DNA from: a virus
DNA length: 62,843 bases
IMG/VR virus record: IMGVR_UViG_3300021963_000042
Location: 64,001-126,843 of that record
Reading direction: 5' to 3' (one strand)
A program made the position numbers and the translations under genes. The first letter of the stretch is position 1. Every line of letters starts with the position of its first letter. Of the stretch, positions 28,691 to 36,012 are shown piece by piece. Below the pieces are notes generated by a model, which saw nothing but the letters and a program-made list of their open reading frames with translations, ran no database searches and was not told the origin of the DNA.

Positions 28691-28719
28691 ATTATACCTC
28701 AAAGATGAATTAAAGTAAA
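28691..28719 (-). promoter_or_regulatory. Sigma70-like early promoter
   Basis: TTTACT (28719-28714), 17-bp spacer, TATAAT (28696-28691) on the minus strand. It drives the basic protein, gp33, gp59 and gp32 unit. Spacer ends in GAGG, like other promoters in this window. Confidence 0.8.
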
Positions 28720-28720
28720 G

Positions 28721-29050
28721 TTATTTGTAGTAGCAGTAAGTAATTTGACGATGATTGCCGAACTGGTCGACTACTGCAGGGGACTCGCAATATTGTTGAG
28801 GTTGGTATACATTAGCCTGAGGTTGAACAACGACAGGTGGGTTCACATATACAGGCTGGGGTTGCTGAATATAAACAGGCGCAGGTTGTTGATAAACTGC
28901 GACTGGAGGTTTAGATAATTGTTGATATACCCAAAGACCTGCGATGCCAGTCAACGCACCTTGCTCTCGTGCGCCCCAAGCATAAGCAGCAGGTGCATAC
29001 GTACATGATGCTGCAACAAATAAAGACACTAATGCAAGAATTTTTCTCAT
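28721..29050 (-). CDS. Secreted Pro/Gln/Val-rich protein
   Basis: 109 aa from ATG 29050, preceded by GGAGAACGAA; a longer in-frame start lies in the gene upstream. It has a signal peptide (MRKILALVSLFVAASCTYAP) that may be a lipoprotein signal at SC or a normal one ending AYA. The body is Pro/Val/Gln repeats (QQPAPVYIQQPQPVYVNPP) and a C-terminal pair of Cys. It looks like a periplasmic or outer-envelope protein of a proteobacterial type. Function unknown. Confidence 0.65.
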   Translation of the reverse strand: MRKILALVSLFVAASCTYAPAAYAWGAREQGALTGIAGLWVYQQLSKPPVAVYQQPAPVYIQQPQPVYVNPPVVVQPQANVYQPQQYCESPAVVDQFGNHRQITYCYYK

Positions 29051-29063
29051 TTCGTTCTCCTGA

Positions 29064-29528
29064 TTACCAGCTTGATTGATAGTAAAAATCACACTTCGTA
29101 AACGCTGGATCGTTTAGAATCTTATTTAGACGTTCAGCTGTATGTTTCGCTTCTTGAATATACCAGTCATCATAATTGGTAGAGCCAAAGAAGAAACCAC
29201 CCTGTGTAGGAAGCAACTCTGCGCCCAACTTAGGTTTAGCAACGATCTGTTCGCACAGTTCCATCAGAGACTTCAGCTGTTCACGTCCAACATGATACTC
29301 ACCACAGTCATCAGTACCATCTTGCACGTTATCAACGAACCATTGATGGATAGCATTGGCTTTGCGCCAGTAAGCAACTCGGAAGGTAACTTCCTGAGCA
29401 CCATAGTCGCCATCTTCATCACCTTCGATACCAAACAACTCATTGATGCTTGCAATCTTTTCGCTATCAGCAGCGTCAAAATACTTACTCATGTATTTCT
29501 TAGCCGACAAGTACATATCCAAACCCAT
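29064..29528 (-). CDS. Conserved phage protein (MGLDMYL family)
   Basis: 154 aa. Starts MGLDMYLSAKKYMSKYFDAA and contains FRVAYWRKANAIHQWFVDNV and a Cys/Glu patch (DDCGEYHVGREQL). Proteins beginning MGLDMYL with a YWRKANAIHxWF motif are frequent in phages of many hosts. No function is established to my knowledge. Good RBS (GGAGATATAT). Confidence 0.7.
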   Translation of the reverse strand: MGLDMYLSAKKYMSKYFDAADSEKIASINELFGIEGDEDGDYGAQEVTFRVAYWRKANAIHQWFVDNVQDGTDDCGEYHVGREQLKSLMELCEQIVAKPKLGAELLPTQGGFFFGSTNYDDWYIQEAKHTAERLNKILNDPAFTKCDFYYQSSW

Positions 29529-29539
29529 AATATATCTCC

Positions 29540-30235
29540 TTAAATTACAAAACCAGAAGTATCTTTCTTCGCTTTACCCTTAGCCTTCAAGCCAACGATA
29601 ACACCCTTTGGATCCAAGAAACGCAAATCGGTTTCATCGCCATTGATAACTGGACGACCGAGATAAGTTTCTGGGACTTTGTGAAACACAGCTGCAACAT
29701 TCATACCATTAGACAGTGCGATGCGAACATCCATGTCATTACCGTCAGCCTTAGAGAAGGTTAGGTGATAGTTAGCGATGTGTGACACTTTACGATTGTT
29801 AACTTTGGTGTAGTCATAAAATTGCACATCAGGGAACATTTGGAAAATGTTCTTACCATTCGCAACTTCATACTTTTCCCAAGCAAGGTCTGAAGTGCCA
29901 TTCAGACGAAACACTGGAATCAACCCCTGCTTTTCAGCCTTCGTTTTAGTTTTGATAATTTCAACAACTAACTCATTCAAGAATGCCTGACGATCCGCAA
30001 AGAATTGTTTGGTTTTACGGATTCGTGCTTGCTGAATCACGTTAGTGGTCTCACCCTTCTTGAAAATGCCACCACGACCAGCAAGGTTCAGACACGCATC
30101 GGTGCAACCCTTAGTTCGTTTAGGGCAAACTTCCTTACCAGACAAATCGGCTGGTGCAAGGTGAAGTACGGAGGACAGATATCCTTTAGATTGACCCTTC
30201 AACAACTTAGGGTTACCAACAGTCAACAATGTCAT
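29540..30235 (-). CDS. GP88-family phage protein
   Basis: 231 aa of the phage family often called gene product 88: GNPKLLKGQSKGYLSSVLHL, then APADLSGKEVCPKRTKGCTD and ACLNLAGRGGIF. The conserved cysteines (CPKRTKGCTDAC) may bind metal. The C-terminal half is an alpha/beta region with YDYTKVNNRK. First gene after a very strong promoter, so expected to be expressed early and highly. Function unknown. Confidence 0.75.
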   Translation of the reverse strand: MTLLTVGNPKLLKGQSKGYLSSVLHLAPADLSGKEVCPKRTKGCTDACLNLAGRGGIFKKGETTNVIQQARIRKTKQFFADRQAFLNELVVEIIKTKTKAEKQGLIPVFRLNGTSDLAWEKYEVANGKNIFQMFPDVQFYDYTKVNNRKVSHIANYHLTFSKADGNDMDVRIALSNGMNVAAVFHKVPETYLGRPVINGDETDLRFLDPKGVIVGLKAKGKAKKDTSGFVI

Positions 30236-30267
30236 AATCAGGTTTCCTTTTCGACTAACTTAGAGTT

Positions 30268-30296
30268 ATTATACTCCAAACCTGAATTATTGTAAA
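30268..30296 (-). promoter_or_regulatory. Sigma70-like early promoter
   Basis: TTTACA (30296-30291), 17 bp, TATAAT (30273-30268) on the minus strand, reading into the GP88-family gene. The -35 to -10 stretch is almost base-for-base the same as the promoter at 50771-50799, indicating a duplicated cassette. Confidence 0.88.
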
Positions 30297-30307
30297 GCAC
30301 TTTTTCA

Positions 30308-30356
30308 GATAACCCTACAGAGGGGAGGGTTATCCTAAGTCGTTGATTTTAAAGGG
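30308..30356 (-). repeat. Stem-loop plus conserved motif upstream of early promoter, copy 1
   Basis: A 9-bp hairpin GATAACCCT/AGGGTTATC (30308-30334) followed by CGTTGATTTTAAAGGG (30341-30356). The same arrangement recurs at 50813-50858, and the second motif at 44882-44896. It may terminate the upstream gene and serve as a movable regulatory cassette like the PeSL elements described for T4-type phages. Confidence 0.7.
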
Positions 30357-30377
30357 TTTTTTCAGAAAACCAAAGGT

Positions 30378-30623
30378 TTACTTTTTGGGGCTGGGTAGAT
30401 CGAACGATTTTCCATGAGCCATCGCCCACGCCAGACACATTTGGTCGTTTGAAGACGAATAGGCGCATCGAACTGAAACTGGGTCAATACCCTTCACGAT
30501 CGCAGATTCAATGTTAGACTTCATACTTTGGTTTTGGTGATAATTGTAAAAAGTCAAGCAACTAATTGCAGTTACGAGAACTAGTACAATACCAACAACA
30601 AACGCTACAGATTCCTTCTTCAT
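30378..30623 (-). CDS. Small membrane protein
   Basis: 81 aa from ATG 30623 (GGAGATTGAA upstream); one N-terminal membrane helix (SVAFVVGIVLVLVTAISCLT) and an outside domain with two Cys (SVRCAYSSSNDQMCLAWAMA) that could form a disulfide. Function unknown. Confidence 0.6.
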   Translation of the reverse strand: MKKESVAFVVGIVLVLVTAISCLTFYNYHQNQSMKSNIESAIVKGIDPVSVRCAYSSSNDQMCLAWAMAHGKSFDLPSPKK

Positions 30624-30634
30624 TTCAATCTCCT

Positions 30635-30826
30635 TTACCATGATCCATCATCACAAACTAATCTGACCCAAACAGGTCCAGTAGACAAATAGCACCCACG
30701 CATCTTTGGGTTTAATTCGTCTGGGTGTAAAAATTCAAATGATAGTCTCCAGTGGCATGGGTTAAGCACAAAGCCAACCCAAGCACCAGAGTATCTAATG
30801 TAATTAAGATAAGTCTTTAACTTCAT
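30635..30826 (-). CDS. Conserved small phage protein
   Basis: 63 aa: MKLKTYLNYIRYSGAWVGFV followed by LNPCHWRLSFEFLHPDELNP and a GPVWVRLV end. I recognise the pattern as a conserved small protein of T4-like phages; function unknown. It overlaps the clpP-like gene by 23 bases. Confidence 0.65.
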   Translation of the reverse strand: MKLKTYLNYIRYSGAWVGFVLNPCHWRLSFEFLHPDELNPKMRGCYLSTGPVWVRLVCDDGSW

Positions 30827-31361
30827 CGCACAGTCCTAATTTTTTCGCTTCTTGTGGGCTGAGCCACATATCTTGCGGTGGTAGTAAAATTTCACGAATC
30901 TTTGCTTCTGATAAACCAGTACACTTTTTATAGTGCGCAATCATTTTCTTAGTCGTCAAATCAAATTCTTTAACAGTAGCAAAGAGTTCGTGTTCCTTAC
31001 CAAATGCACCCCATGAATATTGGTGTGACAAGATCGATGTATTTGGCGTCAAGATTCTATGTCCCTTATCACCTGCGATAAAAATCATAAGACCAGCTGA
31101 AGCAATTTGTCCAAGACCAATTGTTCTAACTGGAACCGCAGATCCTCGCATTACATCAATCAAAGCAAATGCTGCATTCAAATCGCCACCTGGAGAGGTG
31201 ATAATCAAATTTAACATATCGGGACGTTCTTCTGCGAAGTTCGCTTCGAACATCCACTCAGTTGCTTGTTTGATAGATGTAAGGGAAATTTCCTCCATTA
31301 ACAAGAAGAACGAGTGTTTAGATTGCTCTTCCTTTAATTGCAGATTCAGTTTTGACATCAT
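30804..31361 (-). CDS. clpP: ClpP-like serine protease
   Basis: 185 aa, ClpP length. Catalytic elements are visible: Ser in GLGQIASAGLMIF, His in TSILSHQYSWG, and Asp in the PPQDMWLSPQEAKKLGLCDE segment typical of the ClpP C-terminus. The substrate-channel motif SPGGDLNAAFALID is present. Phage ClpP may form a mixed or separate protease to remodel host proteins or process phage proteins; a partner ATPase was not recognised nearby. Its start overlaps the SleB stop by one base (TAATG). Confidence 0.88.
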   Translation of the reverse strand: MMSKLNLQLKEEQSKHSFFLLMEEISLTSIKQATEWMFEANFAEERPDMLNLIITSPGGDLNAAFALIDVMRGSAVPVRTIGLGQIASAGLMIFIAGDKGHRILTPNTSILSHQYSWGAFGKEHELFATVKEFDLTTKKMIAHYKKCTGLSEAKIREILLPPQDMWLSPQEAKKLGLCDEVKDLS

Positions 31362-31873
31362 TAATCTTTTTCCTTATAAAAAATATGTCTACCAATTTTA
31401 GTAGTCTTCTCGAGGTTGCGCCAATGTGGGTTTACATAATCCGCATGATAATACTTAGCGCCTTTAGTCAAATCTGAAAGATTTTCATAATTAGCATAAA
31501 CGTATACAGCAACTTCTAAGTTGTCGTTGTACACCTTCTCATTCACGTGCTTTCTTGGTTCGCAAAACCATGAAAACTGACATACGGAAGTAGTCTTCTG
31601 CTTAACTACTCCACAAATATCTTTTGGGAATCTTGGGTCTTGTACTCTATTCATTGTTACAAGAGCAACTGCTACTTGACCATCTTTTGGTTCATAGCCA
31701 GCTTCATAGTAAATGTTTTCAGCCAGACACTTTATTTGTTTTTGTGTATCTTTACTGAACTCTGACATCTTCAGTTCTAACATTCCAAGTGGTTGTGTAC
31801 CGTAGAATGCTGAAACGACAGTCAGTGCTATCATTGATATTACTAAAATGAATATACCTTTGTATACTCGCAT
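31361..31873 (-). CDS. SleB-type cell wall hydrolase with N-terminal membrane anchor
   Basis: 170 aa. The N-terminus (GIFILVISMIALTVVSAFYG) is a signal-anchor. The rest is the Hydrolase_2/SleB fold: CLAENIYYEAGYEPKDGQVA (catalytic Glu), VALVTMNRVQDPRFP, CQFSWFCEPRKH and GAKYYHADYVNPHW. Such enzymes cut peptidoglycan as lytic transglycosylases. With the anchor it might act as a SAR-type endolysin. A hairpin at 31894-31915 precedes its ribosome site. Confidence 0.88.
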   Translation of the reverse strand: MRVYKGIFILVISMIALTVVSAFYGTQPLGMLELKMSEFSKDTQKQIKCLAENIYYEAGYEPKDGQVAVALVTMNRVQDPRFPKDICGVVKQKTTSVCQFSWFCEPRKHVNEKVYNDNLEVAVYVYANYENLSDLTKGAKYYHADYVNPHWRNLEKTTKIGRHIFYKEKD

Positions 31874-31893
31874 ATAAATCTCCTTGTGTTAAA

Positions 31894-31915
31894 GAGAGGT
31901 GTGTGAACACCTCTC
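31894..31915 (-). terminator. Hairpin ahead of the SleB gene
   Basis: GAGAGGTGT-GTGA-ACACCTCTC, a perfect 9-bp stem. On the minus strand it is followed by only TTT, so it may be a weak terminator or an RNA-stabilising stem between the 91-aa gene and SleB. Confidence 0.65.
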
Positions 31916-31923
31916 GTCCCGCA

Positions 31924-32199
31924 TCAGGTGGACTTTTTGCTAGTCTTTATTGTATCTTGTGGGATGTTTGAAACGAAACCATTCAAGGCAGTTGCCTTTG
32001 CAATGATATCAGCTTCTGATGGGTAAGCAGGGAATCCTGGATGATCAGGGATCGTGCCACCATTGATTTTAGCAGAATCGACTTTCGTGGTCCAGTCGTT
32101 GCTAATTTGTTCACGTTTGCCATAGTACTCATCGCTGAGCATGTCCTTGGCCATTTTCAAAAGTTCGAGACGAATCTCAAAAGGTGTCATGTTTGACAT
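31924..32199 (-). CDS. Conserved T4-like phage protein
   Basis: 91 aa: MTPFEIRLELLKMAKDMLSD, YYGKREQISNDW, then HPGFPAYPSEADIIAKATAL. This pattern (MTPFEIRLELLKMAKDML) is shared by many cyanophage-type T4 relatives. It follows a CTAAATAA element, so it is probably late. Function unknown. Confidence 0.72.
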   Translation of the reverse strand: MSNMTPFEIRLELLKMAKDMLSDEYYGKREQISNDWTTKVDSAKINGGTIPDHPGFPAYPSEADIIAKATALNGFVSNIPQDTIKTSKKST

Positions 32200-32268
32200 A
32201 AAATACTCCTTGTGTTGTGTTTTTGTGTAATGAAGGTTTTATTGGGATCCTTCAACCCACTGTATAAT

Positions 32269-32276
32269 TATTTAGG
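32269..32276 (-). promoter_or_regulatory. Late promoter CTAAATAA
   Basis: CTAAATAA on the minus strand at 32276-32269, about 70 bases upstream of the 91-aa gene start, matching the divergent pair at 20.3 kb. Confidence 0.6.
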
Positions 32277-32281
32277 TATAA

Positions 32282-32545
32282 TTATTTCTTTGCTGATGCT
32301 GCTGGCGCAGGGGCAGATGCTGCCTCAGCTTTTTTCTCTACAGGTTTCTTAGGTGTAGGCTTCTCAGACTTAGGAGCAGGTGGGCAATTACCTTTCTTGT
32401 CTTTAGTGACGCAATTAGTTTCTTGCTTCTTCTCAGCTTCTTTCTTAGCAGATGCTGCCATCTTCTCAGGGTCGGGTTGCTTTGCTGCTTGAGCCATAAC
32501 ACCAGTAGCAACAGTCAGTGCCAAAATTGCGATAAGCGATTTCAT
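32282..32545 (-). CDS. Secreted Lys/Ala/Pro-rich protein
   Basis: 87 aa with a clear signal peptide (MKSLIAILALTVATGVMAQA, cleavage near AQA) and a mature part made of Lys, Ala, Pro and Glu repeats with one Cys pair (NCVTKDKKGNCPP). The style is that of small periplasmic proteins of Burkholderiales, so it may be host-derived. It lies immediately downstream of the tmRNA coding piece, with RBS AAAGGA. Function unknown. Confidence 0.65.
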   Translation of the reverse strand: MKSLIAILALTVATGVMAQAAKQPDPEKMAASAKKEAEKKQETNCVTKDKKGNCPPAPKSEKPTPKKPVEKKAEAASAPAPAASAKK

Positions 32546-32599
32546 AAAAATTCCTTTAAATTAAAAGTTAAACAGTCGCATATTAATGTCGTCACTTTA

Positions 32600-32977
32600 G
32601 TCAGTACAAGAGCCACAGGGCATCGGTTGCTAACATCGAGCAAAGACTTCACTAATTCGTGGTAGGTTATTCTGTTACGAGGAAACCTACCGAAACCCTA
32701 AGCAGCGTTTAGGCTGCTAATGCGTAGACAGAGTCGTTTGCATTTACTTTGTTTGCTTCTTCGACCGAGTTACCCCAATCCTAAAGGCTTTCGCATTGCC
32801 TAGTTGTCCACTTCTGTACTTGTTGCCCTGTCGAAACCTAGTCACCCCCATCAGAAACATACTATTCTTGATTTAATCAAGTGCCTTCGTTAGGGTCTGC
32901 AATAGTATGCTTTTGGTGGAGGTGGGGAGAATCGAACTCCCGTCCAGAACACTTTTCTAGTTGCTTCATACAACCAT
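32600..32977 (-). ncRNA. ssrA: Circularly permuted two-piece tmRNA
   Basis: Transcribed leftward in permuted order. The acceptor piece comes first and ends at 32914 with ACCA. It carries a T arm (GGGAG-TTCGATT-CTCCC) and acceptor strand CACCTCC. A 64-nt intervening segment (32850-32913) follows, with a CATACTATT/AATAGTATG stem. The coding piece begins at 32849 with GGGGGTG, which pairs over 7 bp (one G-U) with CACCTCC, followed by ACTAGGTTTCGACAGGG, the tmRNA 5' signature. A tag frame and stems AGCAGC/GCTGCT and GGTAGGTT/AACCTACC follow. The 3' end of the coding piece is approximate. tmRNA with SmpB frees stalled ribosomes; smpB was not seen here. Confidence 0.9.
32709..32741 (-). other. tmRNA proteolysis tag reading frame ANDSVYALAA
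   Basis: Ten codons from GCA (32741) to TAA (32709), giving ANDSVYALAA, which matches the proteobacterial tag form AND...YALAA (E. coli ANDENYALAA). The ALAA end is recognised by ClpXP/ClpAP. The stop lies in the loop of the AGCAGC/GCTGCT hairpin, as in normal tmRNA. Confidence 0.9.
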
Positions 32978-32983
32978 AAACTT

Positions 32984-33012
32984 ATTATACGCTAACAGTA
33001 TTTATATGTCAA
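32984..33012 (-). promoter_or_regulatory. Consensus sigma70 promoter of the tmRNA
   Basis: TTGACA (33012-33007), exactly 17 bp, TATAAT (32989-32984): a perfect consensus on the minus strand. Transcription should begin near 32977, just upstream of the acceptor piece. The -35 box overlaps the stop of the nuclease gene. Confidence 0.92.
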
Positions 33013-33662
33013 ATACCTTTTTTAATCTTGTACTCAAGTCTCAACTTTTGGAATTCTCCGATCCAACTATCTCTCTTCTCGATAAACAACAAAGGGTCTT
33101 CATTGTCAACACCCATAATAATTACAAGTCTACTAACAGGAATGCCAGTTCGTTCCTCAAAAGCAACTGCGTATGCAGAACATTGCATAAAGTATCCATG
33201 AATATCATCACGAGACTTTAATCTTGCAGATGTCTTGAAGTCAATTACAGATAGCTTACCTCTGAATTCACCAATACAGTCTACAGTTCCTGCGACTTCC
33301 AAGTGATCTGAATAGAGTGGAGTTTCAAGAGCATGAACATTATCTATTTCTCCGAGGATGGGTGATATGCTGTTAAATAATTCTCTATCGAAGATGTCAA
33401 CGTCGTATTCTTCATTGCGGAGATATGATTCGCATAATGAGTGGATTCGTGTCCCTCTCGCTGCAGCTCTACCTGAGATTCTGTTGGCTTCTTCGTTTCC
33501 AACTCTTGCTCTCCACTGTGCGATTGATTTTGCTGAGTGCAGTCCTGTGACTGTTGTGACGCTTGGATAGGCTCGACCCGATGGCGTTTGATATAATCTC
33601 GAACCATCGGTATTTGTGACACGTTCCAATTTGGGAATATCATGATGTATAAAATTTGCCAT
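33009..33662 (-). CDS. PD-(D/E)XK nuclease
   Basis: 217 aa. Core motif: EVAGTVDCIGEFRGKLSVID followed by FKTSARLKS, giving D...D-x-K of the PD-(D/E)XK fold, with an N-terminal GRAYPSVTTVTGLHSAKSIA and ARGTRIHSLCESYL typical of RecB/Cas4-like phage exonucleases. It probably processes DNA ends in replication or recombination or degrades host DNA. Its start overlaps the endolysin stop by one base. Confidence 0.82.
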   Translation of the reverse strand: MANFIHHDIPKLERVTNTDGSRLYQTPSGRAYPSVTTVTGLHSAKSIAQWRARVGNEEANRISGRAAARGTRIHSLCESYLRNEEYDVDIFDRELFNSISPILGEIDNVHALETPLYSDHLEVAGTVDCIGEFRGKLSVIDFKTSARLKSRDDIHGYFMQCSAYAVAFEERTGIPVSRLVIIMGVDNEDPLLFIEKRDSWIGEFQKLRLEYKIKKGI

Positions 33663-34282
33663 TATGTAAGTAAGTGAATAGCCTCGTTGTAATGTTTAAT
33701 TCGATCTTCAAGCCCGATGTATCCACCATTGATCTTGCGAGTCATTGTTTTGATGTCACCGATATCTGCTTCGTGGTTTAGCTTGTTTTTATTCCAGAAC
33801 CAGATAGCAGACATAAGCGCAAAGTCACGATCTGCAGTTACCCAGTCTGGATTCTGAACTACGTTTTCCCAGTCCTCAAACATTTCCTTAGCGAATGCTG
33901 TATAGTTTGCACGTCCTGTTAACTGAATTGGACCACGCCCACGGAAAAGCCAACCATCACCAGATTCTGGAGATCCGTTACCCATACGGTTAGCATAGAT
34001 CTTGTTCGCAATCATTTCTGGTTTGCGAGCATATGGCTGAGCAGACTCAACAGTTGGGAAGTACTTCTTAAAAATACTATTCAACCCTTGCGCTGAATAA
34101 TTTAAGTTTTCTTCGAATACTGTCCAACCACCAGACTCATGTCCACATTGAGCAAGGAAAGCTGCTACACGTTGTGGTGTATTAATCTCATATGTTGGGA
34201 AGACGCCATTCATAGACTCAGCCCATGATGCTGGGTCTTGCGCTCTTGGGAATAAATGTTGGAATTGTTCTGCTGTAATCAT
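33662..34282 (-). CDS. Endolysin, GH19 chitinase-like
   Basis: 206 aa. GH19 motifs: AAFLAQCGHESGGWTVFEEN (catalytic Glu), LFRGRGPIQLTGRANY, and ALMSAIWFWNKNKLN. No signal peptide, so it depends on a holin. It cleaves the glycan strands of peptidoglycan. A related domain occurs inside gp5. It overlaps PhoH by four bases. Confidence 0.92.
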   Translation of the reverse strand: MITAEQFQHLFPRAQDPASWAESMNGVFPTYEINTPQRVAAFLAQCGHESGGWTVFEENLNYSAQGLNSIFKKYFPTVESAQPYARKPEMIANKIYANRMGNGSPESGDGWLFRGRGPIQLTGRANYTAFAKEMFEDWENVVQNPDWVTADRDFALMSAIWFWNKNKLNHEADIGDIKTMTRKINGGYIGLEDRIKHYNEAIHLLT

Positions 34283-35049
34283 TTTCCGCTAGGTCTTTCG
34301 TTGTAATCCTCATATTTAAGTTTCGCCAAAATATAGTCTTTCACGAGAGAACTTCTCACAATGTCATCAACAGTAAACTCAATACGAGTAAATGCGCTCA
34401 TGTGCTGGGCGATGTCAAAGAATTTCAAAATTCCTGTAACATCATTTTTCCTCTTATTCAAATCAGTCTGACGATAGTCGCCACACCAAATAATTTTAGA
34501 TCGATAACCGACACGAGTCATAACAGTATCAATCTCTTCATATGTCAAGTTTTGCATTTCATCAACAATGATGATAGCATCATCAAAAGACATACCACGA
34601 ATGAAGGACGTGGAAATAAAAGTAATATGTCCTTGTTCCTCTAATCTATCCCATGCGTCTTTGCGACCGAATAAGGTTTCGCAGATCTGACGATATGGTT
34701 GCTCATAAATTTCCATCTTCTCATTTACGTCGCCTGGAAGATGCCCGATCTCACGAGATTGAACCGCAGAACGAACTACGATAATCTTATTGAACGGATT
34801 ATTCTTATCTAGTACTTCCTCAATCGCTTTGTATAAAGCACAGAAAGTTTTTCCTGTTCCTGCAACACCATGTAGTGCTACGAAATAGTCTCCTCTTTTG
34901 TAAGCATCAAAAAATAATTTTTGATTATCTGTCAATGGCTGAAATGTCTTTAAATTGTCTAAACGGATCTTAAGCTGATTGCTGTGGATTGGTTTCGACT
35001 CACGTTCTTCATTATCTACAATCTTCTTTACTGCTGCTGAACGAGCCAT
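34279..35049 (-). CDS. phoH: PhoH-like ATPase
   Basis: 256 aa. Walker A GVAGTGKTFCAL, Walker B IIIVDEMQNLTYEE, and the PhoH-specific RSAVQSREIGHLPGDVNEKM and IIWCGDYRQTD. A P-loop ATPase of the SF1-helicase class common in marine T4-like phages. Role in infection uncertain (RNA or phosphate metabolism have been suggested for the family). Confidence 0.93.
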   Translation of the reverse strand: MARSAAVKKIVDNEERESKPIHSNQLKIRLDNLKTFQPLTDNQKLFFDAYKRGDYFVALHGVAGTGKTFCALYKAIEEVLDKNNPFNKIIVVRSAVQSREIGHLPGDVNEKMEIYEQPYRQICETLFGRKDAWDRLEEQGHITFISTSFIRGMSFDDAIIIVDEMQNLTYEEIDTVMTRVGYRSKIIWCGDYRQTDLNKRKNDVTGILKFFDIAQHMSAFTRIEFTVDDIVRSSLVKDYILAKLKYEDYNERPSGK

Positions 35050-35058
35050 TAAATTTCC

Positions 35059-35304
35059 TTATAGTTGTTTCGATGTTTTCCTTAAATCATTTAGTGGATT
35101 TCTTTCGTTTACTTTTTGTAACACCTCCTTGAATCCTGAGTCCATTTTAGTTATACCTAATCGAACAGAGTCACCGAATGCTACTGCTTGAATTACGGTT
35201 TCTAGGTGGGGATTATCGGCTCTGAATGAGTCGAGTTCAGATATCTTCATCGCTTGTTCGAACTGTTCTCCAGTTTCTTTATTACGAAATACATAGGTTG
35301 GCAT
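35059..35304 (-). CDS. FmdB-like small protein without zinc cysteines
   Basis: 81 aa from ATG 35304, chosen for the GGAGATATT upstream. MPTYVFRNKETGEQFEQAMK matches the beginning of FmdB-type zinc-ribbon proteins, but none of the Cys are present, as is usual in phage homologues. Function unknown. Confidence 0.65.
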   Translation of the reverse strand: MPTYVFRNKETGEQFEQAMKISELDSFRADNPHLETVIQAVAFGDSVRLGITKMDSGFKEVLQKVNERNPLNDLRKTSKQL

Positions 35305-35327
35305 AATATCTCCTTCACCTGTATTTA

Positions 35328-35858
35328 TCAAACCCAAGTTGGGGTTGGACGATTTTTCCAGGAAAACATGCGTGTTTTATCACCAAGGTAATAATTTTTA
35401 TAGGATTGAATAGAGTCGCCAGCCACCTTATAGTGGTCTGGCATTGCTGGAGTGGGTTCAGTAAAATTTCCTCGTGGAATATTATTTGGTCGAACTTCTA
35501 GCGCCCAAAGAAGTTTTTCGCAAGCATGATGCTTACCATAACGATATGTGTATTCTTCAAGAAGTGCTTGAAACATGTCAAACAACCAAGAATAATTTTT
35601 ATCTGATTGCCTTACCCAAATTGCAGAAGGATGATTAATATGAGTTGCAGAGTACAAGATATCGTTACGATTATCGTTGAGAACGTAGGATGTTTTTTTG
35701 CGTCCAGAGTCAGATAGACCAACGACAATGTCACCATCGAGAACACGATGAGCGGTAGAAAGTAATTGTGCATATTCTAGAATCATTTTAACGCAGTGTT
35801 TGTCAACGTGCATCTCTGCGCAAGTTTTAGGATCGTTGTCAAGATAAAAGATATTCAT
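35328..35858 (-). CDS. Conserved phage protein (MNIFYLD family)
   Basis: 176 aa: MNIFYLDNDPKTCAEMHVDK followed by HCVKMILEYAQLLSTAHRVL. It is a frequent phage protein with a pattern reminiscent of pyrimidine-dimer glycosylase-type annotations, but no proof of activity. Ends with FSWKNRPTPTWV. Overlaps the next gene by ten bases. Confidence 0.7.
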   Translation of the reverse strand: MNIFYLDNDPKTCAEMHVDKHCVKMILEYAQLLSTAHRVLDGDIVVGLSDSGRKKTSYVLNDNRNDILYSATHINHPSAIWVRQSDKNYSWLFDMFQALLEEYTYRYGKHHACEKLLWALEVRPNNIPRGNFTEPTPAMPDHYKVAGDSIQSYKNYYLGDKTRMFSWKNRPTPTWV

Positions 35859-35861
35859 AAG

Positions 35862-36011
35862 TCACCAATGGCGGATAACGCCAGCAATAATAAAGAAATT
35901 TGTAATAACATAGCAAGCAACAATAGCAGTGCGAATGATAGCAATTCTATCTGCCTCACGATCGTTGCTGCCAGCTTTTTCACCTAGTGCTTTAGCCCAC
36001 AAGCGCCACAT
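35862..36011 (-). CDS. Small membrane protein (MWRLWAKALGEK)
   Basis: 49 aa on the minus strand: MWRLWAKALGEKAGSNDREA, then a membrane helix (TAIVACYVITNFFIIAGVI) ending RHW. It fits exactly between two genes (2-3 bases each side). I recognise the N-terminal pattern from T4-like cyanophages; function unknown. Confidence 0.7.
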   Translation of the reverse strand: MWRLWAKALGEKAGSNDREADRIAIIRTAIVACYVITNFFIIAGVIRHW

Positions 36012-36012
36012 A

